This document shows, piece by piece, positions 13,585 through 19,655 of a stretch of DNA of 19,655 bases. Positions within the stretch are counted from its first letter, which is position 1. Each line of letters begins with the position of its first letter. Source of the DNA: Legionellaceae bacterium UBA2794 (GTDB taxonomy: Bacteria; Pseudomonadota; Gammaproteobacteria; Legionellales; Legionellaceae); assembly GCA_002352055.1 (NCBI GenBank), contig DEHS01000080.1, positions 95,501-115,155 of the forward strand. The letters are read 5' to 3'. The position numbers were made by a program, and so were the translations under genes. The notes beneath the pieces are model-generated. The model saw only the letters and a program-made list of their open reading frames with translations, did no database searches and was not told where the DNA came from.

Positions 13585-14787
13585 TTATTCTCTAATTTTC
13601 ACTTCGTTACTAATTAAATTTCCAGGATAAAGCACTACTTTCTCTCCTTCCTTGAGCCCATTTGTCACAATTGCATTATCAGAATTATGGCGTTTTATTT
13701 TTATGATACGTTTAATAGCTCGTCCTTTTTCGGCGACAAAGACCGCCCAATGTTCAGCGTCTCGAAACAAGGCACTCATCGGTACTAGTAATTCTTTTTT
13801 TGATTCATATATAAAAATATCTACGTCAACTCGAAACTCATCTCCGAGATTTTTCCATTGATCATAAGGAGAAATAATATCTATAATGACATTTACCCGT
13901 TGCTCTTCAACTCCTAGGGCTGAAATTTTAGTATATCCACTTGGCTCTATTGTGCGCACTGTACCCTTTAAATCTATAGATCCACCCCATCGTTTAATTA
14001 AAACTTTTGCTTTGTCTGGAATTTGAGCCGCATCATTACTTAAGACATCAGCCACTATCTCCAGTTTAGACACATCAGCGAGTTCCATAATATTGGTACC
14101 TACATTGACGGTGGTTTCACTTTTTTGATTAATACGTAATATCTTTCCAGAGATCGGAGCAACAATGTTAATTTGTTCTTGAGAATAATTTTGATTAGAT
14201 GAGGTAGCGGCTAAGGACGCTTTAATTTTTTCAATATCATGTTGGGTACTATGAACCTTACGTTCAGCTGCATTAACGATTTTCTGTTTCAGCTTGTACT
14301 CCAATTCAGTATGCTCTATTTCACTTGGGCTGACATATCCTTTCGCTACTAGCGCTTTTTTTCTATTAAAATCTGAAAGGGCTGTATCTAATGCTGATTT
14401 GGCTTGTTCTAGAATTGCTTTGGCTTCTTCATATCTGGCTTCTGCAGCACCCAACTCTTGTTCCAATTCATCTTTGGCACGAACATCTAGTAGCGATGGG
14501 GAAGCGGGAAGAATGGTTGCTATTATATCATTCTTGTTTATGACATCTCCTTCAAGGTAGTTAATCCTGAGTAATTTTCCCATCACTGGGGCGGTTACAG
14601 TGTATATTTTAATCGCTCGTGTTTTTGCATCATCTTCTATGTATTCTGAATAGAGGCCATATTTAACCTCACCTAGTTGGACTCTAATTGGTGTAGGTAG
14701 GATTAACCAAAAAATAATGTTAAAACACAAGGCTAAAAAAATAAAAAGCCCGATGTATTTTTTAATATTTTGATAAATTATTGGCAC
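13585..14787 (-). CDS. Periplasmic adaptor (membrane fusion protein) of ABC exporter
   Basis: This 400-residue HlyD/MacA-type adaptor has one N-terminal membrane segment (about 11-30) and then a split lipoyl-like domain: TVTAPVMGKLLRINYLEGD (63-81) and INIVAPISGKILRINQKSE (207-224). An alpha-helical coiled-coil hairpin lies between the halves (about 103-193), and C-terminal beta domains include VLIKRWGG and VPMSALFRD. It would link the inner-membrane permease to an outer-membrane channel of the TolC type, none of which is encoded here. The start is GTG at 14787; its first base is the last base of the permease stop TAG, so the two are translationally coupled. It is the third gene of the operon. 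Confidence 0.85.
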   Translation of the reverse strand: MPIIYQNIKKYIGLFIFLALCFNIIFWLILPTPIRVQLGEVKYGLYSEYIEDDAKTRAIKIYTVTAPVMGKLLRINYLEGDVINKNDIIATILPASPSLLDVRAKDELEQELGAAEARYEEAKAILEQAKSALDTALSDFNRKKALVAKGYVSPSEIEHTELEYKLKQKIVNAAERKVHSTQHDIEKIKASLAATSSNQNYSQEQINIVAPISGKILRINQKSETTVNVGTNIMELADVSKLEIVADVLSNDAAQIPDKAKVLIKRWGGSIDLKGTVRTIEPSGYTKISALGVEEQRVNVIIDIISPYDQWKNLGDEFRVDVDIFIYESKKELLVPMSALFRDAEHWAVFVAEKGRAIKRIIKIKRHNSDNAIVTNGLKEGEKVVLYPGNLISNEVKIRE

Positions 14788-17153
14788 TAATCACCCACTT
14801 TTAATACTGCAGTTAAATTGAGTTGTTGTATTCGTTTTTTAATAATAAACAAACTCATTACACTTGAAGTCGTTACCACAATTATTGATATTGCATAGGT
14901 TTTGGGCTCAATTATAAACGGAATTTTAAACCAATCAGTCTGCATTAACTCTAATATAGACCATGAAATCCAATATCCAAAGAGAATACCCATCGGTATA
15001 GCCAGTAGTACCTCAAAAATAATATTATAAAAGAGAATGTTAGACACTTCTTGCTCAGTGAAGCCCAATACTCTTAGAGTGGATAACTCCCATGAACGCT
15101 CAGCTAGAATAATGATGGCATTATTATAAACTACAGCAATTGCGATAACTATTGCGAATCCTGCTAATATCCAGGTGAAAACCAGTACATGTTTTGCAAA
15201 GGTTTCTTTGAATGTTTGAACAATTGATGTATTAAATGTTATCGAACTTACCTTCGGTATCTTTTTGAGCTCCTTGTATAATTGATTAATATACTGATGA
15301 TCAATGGTAATACCTGAAAGATTTATTAGATGGTCCTCATTCAGAATTCTATTCATTAAAAAAATATTGGTATAGGCGAACATCCCTACATAATCATTAA
15401 TTATTCCTTCAACTTCAAGCTTGGTTTTTGCTCTGTTCCCTTCAAGCATACTGATTTGAACCCAATCACCTGAGGTTACATCTAATCGCTCAGCCAGACC
15501 TTTGCTCAAGACAAGTGCATTCTTTGGTATTGGGATTGGATTCTCATTTTTATCTAGGACTACCTTTAATTTTGCATCAGATGGAATTCCAAATAACGCA
15601 GTTTGTTCGGAGAAATTTTGATTACTTAATAGAGCAGGGGAAATACGGTAGCCTTCAGCATTGATTACCCCTTTGACATGTTTCAGTTCAATCAGCACTT
15701 TATCTTGTAATTGCTGAGTGAATGATACGGTTGCATCTTGTTTTTGCGACATTAAAAACTGTATTTTTATTAAATATTGAACTGCATCCTGCCAAAAGAG
15801 ACCTAATATGACTATAGCCATAGCTAAAGCAATTCCTACTGAAGTAATTGCAGTACGAAATAAATGTCTAAATGTATGGCGATAAAACATTTTTGCGCTT
15901 GCCGAGAAATGAGATATTAAACCAAAGCGTTCCAAACGAAGTGTTCGATAGATGGGAGGGGTTGGAGGACGCATCGCTACCGCCGGAGCTAAATTTACTA
16001 CTTGATATATTGACCTTAAAGCTCCAGAGCCAGCAGCGAAAAAACTGACTAATACTCCTATAAATGCGGCTTGAATTGAAAATGAATAATAGAATACAGG
16101 AAACCTGAAATACTCAGCATAGAGCATGGTCATTAGTTTACCAAACCAGGCGCCAAGACCTACTCCTAAAATGGCACCCAAAACCACAATAACCATAACT
16201 AGCTTTGAATAATATAATACGATTGATGCGTTGGTGTAACCTAGAGCTTTTAATAGAGCAATTTGTTCTCGTTGGTTTTGAACCAGTCTACCCGTTACTA
16301 AATTTAATAAAAATGAGGCGACAATCAAGAAAATAGGAGGAATAAATGAGGCAATAATTTTTTGTTGATTGATTTCATTAGTTACGAATCTATCCGAAAT
16401 TTGATCTTTTCTGGGATAGGTAATTGATAAGCCATAATCCAAAAATAATTGTTCTAAATCATTACGCACCGATTTTTCTGAGGCATTTGGCGTCAATGTT
16501 AAACTAATATCATTAAATCCTTCTTGCATTCCGAAAGCGGCGCTTAGTGCTTTATGATTCATCCAGAACACGCCAAAATGTTTATTATCTGGGAGAAGAT
16601 CTTCGCCACGAATTGCATATACGTATTCTGGAGATAAGACGATACCAACTATACGCAGGAGTTGCCGATGGCCATTTAATAGTGCATAAATTTGATCCCC
16701 AGGTTTTATAGAATTTGTTTCGGCGAACCCTTCATTAACTAATACTTCATTTGCTTTACCAGAATCAAGCAAACGTCCTTTACGTAAGAATAATTGATTT
16801 AAATTGGATGACCTTGAATCGGGTATGGATATAAAGCGCCCAATAGCAGGTTCTTGTAGCCATGGTAAATCTAAAGTGACATCCTCAACAATACGAGTCT
16901 CTACTTGAGATACGCCTGGTATTTCTCCAATCCTTTTCTGCATATAAATTGGAGCACGTTTTAAGGTTGCAAACACATCTGCAAAATGATAATCGGAGTA
17001 AAACTTGTGTTGGGCCTGAGACAATGACTGATAGGTACTAATTGATGATATCAAAACACTAATACCGCTGCAGACAACCAAAGCAATCGTGATAACCTGT
17101 CCTTTAAGTTTGAATAAATCACGAAATAACTTCTTGTTTAAGATCATCACCAT
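14787..17153 (-). CDS. Large FtsX-type ABC transporter permease
   Basis: This 788-residue inner-membrane protein has two FtsX-type halves. The first has a membrane segment at about 18-38, a large periplasmic domain (about 40-265) and three segments near 269-290, 318-338 and 360-378. The second begins with a segment near 434-453, has another periplasmic domain, and ends with three segments. The cytoplasmic loops REQIALLKALGYTNASI (295-311) and ERSWELSTLRVLGFTEQEV are the conserved coupling segments that contact the ATPase. Such duplicated permeases act as mechanotransmission or export modules with an ATPase and an adaptor, as in MacB/LolE-like systems. The gene overlaps the ATPase gene by 7 bases. 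The substrate is not evident; it may be a lipid, peptide or antibiotic. Confidence 0.85.
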   Translation of the reverse strand: MVMILNKKLFRDLFKLKGQVITIALVVCSGISVLISSISTYQSLSQAQHKFYSDYHFADVFATLKRAPIYMQKRIGEIPGVSQVETRIVEDVTLDLPWLQEPAIGRFISIPDSRSSNLNQLFLRKGRLLDSGKANEVLVNEGFAETNSIKPGDQIYALLNGHRQLLRIVGIVLSPEYVYAIRGEDLLPDNKHFGVFWMNHKALSAAFGMQEGFNDISLTLTPNASEKSVRNDLEQLFLDYGLSITYPRKDQISDRFVTNEINQQKIIASFIPPIFLIVASFLLNLVTGRLVQNQREQIALLKALGYTNASIVLYYSKLVMVIVVLGAILGVGLGAWFGKLMTMLYAEYFRFPVFYYSFSIQAAFIGVLVSFFAAGSGALRSIYQVVNLAPAVAMRPPTPPIYRTLRLERFGLISHFSASAKMFYRHTFRHLFRTAITSVGIALAMAIVILGLFWQDAVQYLIKIQFLMSQKQDATVSFTQQLQDKVLIELKHVKGVINAEGYRISPALLSNQNFSEQTALFGIPSDAKLKVVLDKNENPIPIPKNALVLSKGLAERLDVTSGDWVQISMLEGNRAKTKLEVEGIINDYVGMFAYTNIFLMNRILNEDHLINLSGITIDHQYINQLYKELKKIPKVSSITFNTSIVQTFKETFAKHVLVFTWILAGFAIVIAIAVVYNNAIIILAERSWELSTLRVLGFTEQEVSNILFYNIIFEVLLAIPMGILFGYWISWSILELMQTDWFKIPFIIEPKTYAISIIVVTTSSVMSLFIIKKRIQQLNLTAVLKVGD

Positions 17154-17869
17154 GCTAAATCAGCTGCTTTTCGTTTGTTTTTGTTTTCAATGATCTGGGA
17201 GATACGGCCATCTGCGATATGAATTATCCGATCCGCCATTTCACCTATTACTAAATTATGAGTAATGATGACGACAGTAGTGTTTAATTTTTTATTTGCC
17301 AACTCTAGTGTTTCCAATACTATTTTACCTGTTTCACAATCAAGAGCTCCAGTGGGTTCATCGCACAAGAGTACATCCGGTTGTTTCGCTATAGCACGGG
17401 CAATAGCAACTCGTTGCTGTTCGCCTCCTGATAGTTGAGAAGGGAAATGTGATGTACGATTTTCAAGTCCCAAAAGCTTGATTGCTTCAACAGGGTTCAT
17501 GGGGTTTTCTGTAATTTCGGTAACTATTGATATATTCTCTAAGGCTGTTAAATTGGATATCAAATTATAGAATTGAAAGACAAACCCAATATGCTCACGT
17601 CTGTAGCGGGTAAGCTCATGCTCACTTGATGCAGTGATAATGTGATCTTTATAAATTACCTCTCCAGACGTCGGAACATCCAGGCCACCGATAATATTGA
17701 GCAGGGTAGATTTACCGCTTCCTGAGGGACCCAATAACACAACCAATTCACCTTGATATAGATCCAGAGTAATCTTTTGCAAAGCATGGATTTGGACCTC
17801 ACCCATTTGGTATGTTTTAGTTAAATTACGTATTTTAAAAGCAGGTTCTCGTTTCATCAAAAGGTCCAT
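17147..17869 (-). CDS. ABC exporter ATPase (MacB/LolD type)
   Basis: This 240-residue nucleotide-binding subunit has Walker A GPSGSGKST (47-55), Q-loop Gln99 in GFVFQFYNL, signature LSGGEQQR (146-153), Walker B VLLCDEP (166-172), D-loop GALD and the H-loop His204 in ITHN. The sequence style (GGLDVPTSGEV, RREHIGFVFQ) is that of the LolD/MacB family, which works with FtsX-type permeases; the next gene encodes one, overlapping by 7 bases. Two starts are possible: ATG 17869 (MDLLMKREP) or ATG 17857 (MKREP). Neither has a good ribosome binding site, so the start is uncertain by four codons. An inverted repeat overlapping the probable promoter lies 16 bp upstream. Confidence 0.9.
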   Translation of the reverse strand: MDLLMKREPAFKIRNLTKTYQMGEVQIHALQKITLDLYQGELVVLLGPSGSGKSTLLNIIGGLDVPTSGEVIYKDHIITASSEHELTRYRREHIGFVFQFYNLISNLTALENISIVTEITENPMNPVEAIKLLGLENRTSHFPSQLSGGEQQRVAIARAIAKQPDVLLCDEPTGALDCETGKIVLETLELANKKLNTTVVIITHNLVIGEMADRIIHIADGRISQIIENKNKRKAADLAW

Positions 17870-17884
17870 TTTGCATGTGATGAA

Positions 17885-17919
17885 TTACACTTATAGTGAG
17901 TAACACAATATAAGTGTAA
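17885..17919 (-). promoter_or_regulatory. Inverted repeat overlapping the exporter operon promoter
   Basis: TTACACTTATA (17885-17895) and TATAAGTGTAA (17909-17919) form a perfect 11-bp inverted repeat with a 13-bp spacer. On the minus strand TATAAG makes a good -10 with TTACAC as a weak -35, 18 bp apart, so a bound regulator would block or assist polymerase. It is the only clear control signal for the exporter operon. No regulator gene lies within island 2. Confidence 0.55.
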
Positions 17920-18158
17920 CAACAAAATGCTGGTAGAGTAAGCAGTATTAATATGGTTGTAACTTGTTTTACACGAAGCAAGGTTTGAAAGTTAGTCGAA
18001 AAAAGATGCACCATAGCGGCACCATCTACTGACAATTAAAGACCACCAAAGACAACTGGAGTAGTCTTTGTTCGAAAGTCTAACTCTTTGATTTTTTCTT
18101 GTATTAAGTGATCTTTTGTGGTTTTTGGTAGTCATGATCAAGACCCCTTGTAGCGGAT
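17920..18158. other. Non-coding right end of island 2 with AAAGAC motifs
   Basis: I see no supportable gene here. AAAGAC occurs at 18038-18043 and 18048-18053 (10 bp apart, the same face of the helix) and inverted as GTCTTT at 18064-18069. Two more direct copies lie just beyond attachment copy 3 at 18254-18259 and 18292-18297. Clustering beside an attachment site suggests recombinase or excisionase binding sites, but this is only a pattern. An open minus-strand frame across the repeat (WWRRRESNP...) is read-through of the tmRNA end. Confidence 0.35.
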
Positions 18159-18180
18159 TCGATTCCCGCCGCCTCCACCA
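18159..18180 (+). repeat. Attachment-site copy 3 (ssrA 3'-end repeat)
   Basis: This block is identical to positions 1-22, with CTTGTAGCGGAT before it in place of a full tmRNA T-arm, and the downstream bases (ATTTACC) differ from those after copies 1 and 2. It is therefore the distal end of the insertion and probably marks the return to the previous flanking DNA. Confidence 0.8.
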
Positions 18181-18342
18181 ATTTACCATCCAAGACACTC
18201 CAATAAAATCCATAACTTTTATAACAAGTTCCGTGTCCCATACTCGTAAAACTAAAGACTCGATATAGAGGAAAAATATCTTATAACAAGCAAAGACTTC
18301 GTATTGAGAAAGGCATCAGTGCTATATAAACCAACTATAGGG
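18181..18342. other. Non-coding flank after attachment copy 3
   Basis: No gene is supported here. A 10-base direct repeat, TTATAACAAG, is present at 18219-18228 and 18281-18290, and AAAGAC occurs twice as noted for the island end. Confidence 0.3.
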
Positions 18343-18388
18343 TTGACTAAAGCATTCTTTATTCTAAATTCTAGAATATGGAATAAAG
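18343..18388 (+). promoter_or_regulatory. Promoter and palindromic operator of the winged-helix gene
   Basis: TTGACT (18343-18348), a 16-bp spacer and TAAATT (18365-18370) form a plausible promoter. A 32-bp inverted repeat at 18357-18388 overlaps the -10: outer arms CTTTATTC and GAATAAAG, centre TTCTAGAA, with 14 of 16 positions paired. It ends at the ribosome binding site AAAGGA (18385-18390) of the gene at 18400. Autoregulation by the encoded DNA-binding protein is the obvious guess. Confidence 0.5.
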
Positions 18389-18399
18389 GATGATGCTCA

Positions 18400-18951
18400 A
18401 TGATTAAATCACAAGACATTGTAGTTCTGGCCAAACTGCTGGCTTACCAAACAGATAAAAGCTGGTCTCAAAATAGTATTGCATTTGAATTGTGTTTGAG
18501 TCCTTCTCAAGTTAATAGTGCATTCAAGAGATTAGTGGCAGTAGGGTTAATTACACCTTACCATCCTCCGGCCAAGCCGCAACCCATTATTCAGGCTTGT
18601 GAAGAGTTTTTTGTTCATGGTTTAAAGTATGTTTTTCCTGCTAAATTAGGTGAGCTAGCCCGTGGAATTCCCACTAGCTATGCTGCTCCCTGCTTAAGTG
18701 ATAAGATTGTTGCTGGTAATGATCCTATCCCTGTATGGCCATATGGCAAAGGGAATGAGCGCGGCCTTGCCTTAAAGCCTTTATATTCTTCAGTGCCAGA
18801 ATCCGTAACAAAGCATCCAGATCCGTTATTTTATGACTTATTAACGCTAATTGATGCTATCCGTTCTGGGCGCGTAAGAGAAAGGCAAATTGCCTCACAA
18901 AAAATATTGACATTATTAAAATCAAAAAAGTTGGTAGCTAATGAACATTAA
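18400..18951 (+). CDS. Winged-helix DNA-binding protein of unknown function
   Basis: This 183-residue protein has an N-terminal helix-turn-helix/winged helix (about 3-58): QDIVVLAKLLAY, WSQNSIAFELCLSPSQVNSAFKRLVAVGLI. A middle part has FVHGLKYVFPAKLGELARGIPT (71-92) and VWPYGKGNERGLALKPLY (112-129). A C-terminal helical part, SVPESVTKHPDPLFYDLLTLIDAIRSGRVRERQIA, can be recognised across residues 131-165. I recognise this domain order from a widespread group of small hypothetical proteins, often found in accessory regions, but know of no established function. AAAGGA stands nine bases before ATG 18400, and a palindrome covers its promoter. It converges on the DUF6088-like gene, with 70 bp between the stops, so they are not one operon. 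Confidence 0.65.
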   Translation: MIKSQDIVVLAKLLAYQTDKSWSQNSIAFELCLSPSQVNSAFKRLVAVGLITPYHPPAKPQPIIQACEEFFVHGLKYVFPAKLGELARGIPTSYAAPCLSDKIVAGNDPIPVWPYGKGNERGLALKPLYSSVPESVTKHPDPLFYDLLTLIDAIRSGRVRERQIASQKILTLLKSKKLVANEH

Positions 18952-18976
18952 ATTTAATCATTTCCTTGATTAAATT
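18951..18976. terminator. AT-only hairpin between convergent genes
   Basis: AATTTAATCA (18951-18960) and TGATTAAATT (18967-18976) form a perfect 10-bp stem with a 6-base loop, in the 70-bp gap between two converging genes. The position suits a shared terminator, but the stem has only one G-C pair and no clean U-run, so it would be weak. Confidence 0.3.
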
Positions 18977-19021
18977 AGCGTTTATTTCTAATAGCCCCAT
19001 ATTTTTGGCTGGTCTTGGAGT

Positions 19022-19655
19022 TTAGCCCTGCCAATATTCATCAGGGTCTTCTTGTAATTCAGGGTCATCAGGTTGCATACTCTGGTAACGAATAAACACT
19101 TTCCGCATCCATGCTGGCATCTTATCAAGATGCATTAAAACCTCATTGAAATATTTATCCTTTAGACGATCATGAAGCTTCTTAACTACTCGTGGTTTTA
19201 AATACCCCTTACCCTCATACCATAAGGCAATAACCACATGACATGTTACTGTATTTGGCATGATAATTTTTCTAGGACTCACATGCACAAGTTTAATTCT
19301 ATTTTCACCATTAATTTTGATATAACGTGAGCGACCAGTCGTATAGTAAATTGCGTGAACAGGAATTTGCGTACTAAGACCAAGCTGATTCAAAGCTACA
19401 GCAGGATGAACTGTTATTGTCTCACCTGTTTTTTTCGAAACAGCCTCAATGATTTTATCTGTACTTGGCGGAATTGGACGACCTGGCAGCAAGCGATTTT
19501 TTGCAGGTCTAAAATATATACCACGAGATATAGTACCCACATCATTGCTTTTTGCTAACCGCAATAAAACACGTTGTACAAGCTTAATTGGATATTTCTT
19601 ATAAATTGAGTCCACAAAAAAAATCCTTCCTCTTGGAATTTTTTTTATGAATTTT
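19022..19655 (-). CDS. DUF6088 / AbiEi-like antitoxin-type protein, 5' end outside window
   Basis: The protein resembles DUF6088, the AbiEi-like family annotated as type IV antitoxin or abortive-infection regulators. An N-terminal winged helix (LVQRVLLRLAKSNDVGTISRGIYFRP) is followed by the alpha/beta part with VHPAVALNQLGLSTQIP and VHAIYYTTGRSRYIKI, and a helical C-terminus ending in EDPDEYWQG. A GTG at 19613-19615 could serve as start, but the frame stays open to the right edge, and the upstream codons (KKIPRGRIFF) look like the usual family N-terminus. The true start therefore probably lies beyond 19655. In AbiE systems the toxin gene (AbiEii nucleotidyltransferase) follows the antitoxin; here the downstream side is occupied by a converging unrelated gene, so no partner is visible. 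Confidence 0.7.
   Translation of the reverse strand, partial: KFIKKIPRGRIFFVDSIYKKYPIKLVQRVLLRLAKSNDVGTISRGIYFRPAKNRLLPGRPIPPSTDKIIEAVSKKTGETITVHPAVALNQLGLSTQIPVHAIYYTTGRSRYIKINGENRIKLVHVSPRKIIMPNTVTCHVVIALWYEGKGYLKPRVVKKLHDRLKDKYFNEVLMHLDKMPAWMRKVFIRYQSMQPDDPELQEDPDEYWQG

Larger units (their letters stand above)
13526..18180. mobile_element. Genomic island 2 in tandem (ABC exporter), no integrase
   Basis: This segment lies between attachment copies 2 and 3 and carries only a three-gene exporter operon plus about 290 bp of non-coding DNA at its right end. The direct repeats at both borders suggest a separate insertion at the same site or a remnant of a larger element. No recombinase gene is present, so mobility would depend on an integrase supplied in trans. 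The segment could also be the distal part of a single island whose repeat was copied internally. Confidence 0.5.

Noticed and set aside
14294..14560. 88-residue + strand frame antisense to the adaptor coiled coil
   Set aside because: The Ser/Ala-rich sequence arises from the reverse strand of coiled-coil codons; there are no start signals.
17992..18213. Minus-strand open frame with WWRRRESNP across attachment copy 3
   Set aside because: This peptide is the usual read-through of the reverse strand of a tmRNA/tRNA 3' end; there is no family match or ribosome binding site.
1..19655. CRISPR array, complete tRNA or rRNA genes, insertion sequences
   Set aside because: No regularly spaced repeats, no full cloverleaf and no transposase were seen; the only RNA-gene signal is the tmRNA 3' end.

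Overview
The window is AT-rich gammaproteobacterial DNA. It looks like Legionella or a close relative, judged from base composition, the style of the protein sequences and the form of the tmRNA 3' end; this is inference, as no housekeeping gene is visible. It is an accessory region built on an integration hotspot. The first 22 bases match what I recall as the 3' end of a tmRNA gene (ssrA), ending in GCCTCCACCA. The same 22-base block recurs at 13504-13525 (one mismatch) and at 18159-18180 (exact). The simplest reading is two genomic islands in tandem behind ssrA, each bounded by attachment-site repeats.

Island 1 (about 1-13525) starts with a P4-type integrase that has lost its catalytic half (171-857). 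It is joined to the remains of an ABC-three-component (ABC-3C) defence-type system: the C-terminal scrap of the first component (833-1162), an intact small middle component (1131-1388), and a DUF2326 SMC-like ATPase whose reading frame is broken near 1420 at a slippery-looking T TTA AAA site (1385-3090). The rest is a roughly 10 kb small-molecule biosynthetic cluster that I cannot match to a described pathway. It contains two ATP-grasp ligases on the + strand (3251-5474). A five-gene minus-strand operon (10503 down to 5463) encodes an aromatic amino acid hydroxylase, a radical SAM enzyme, a class I glutamine amidotransferase-like gamma-glutamyl hydrolase, a PaaK/LuxE-type adenylating enzyme and a SufS-type PLP cysteine desulfurase homologue. 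A divergent + strand operon (10770-13366) encodes a 17-residue Tyr-rich mini-ORF, an MFS exporter and a plant-type glutamate-cysteine ligase homologue. Together they suggest a pathway that hydroxylates an aromatic amino acid, attaches and later removes gamma-glutamate, adds sulfur and/or a radical modification, forms amide bonds, and exports the product.

Island 2 (about 13526-18180) carries only a three-gene ABC exporter operon on the minus strand: an ATPase, a large FtsX-type permease and a periplasmic adaptor. A perfect 11-bp inverted repeat overlaps its likely promoter. No integrase is visible in it.

Beyond the third repeat is a small winged-helix protein (18400-18951) with a near-perfect 32-bp palindrome over its promoter. 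It converges on a DUF6088/AbiEi-like antitoxin-type gene (19022 to the right edge, 5' end outside the window).

The most informative non-coding stretch is the 312-bp divergent region 10504-10815. It holds five TTAAC[TA][TA] motifs, a strong sigma70-type promoter with a palindrome in its spacer, a hairpin abutting a Shine-Dalgarno sequence, and the mini-ORF that overlaps the TTG start of the exporter.
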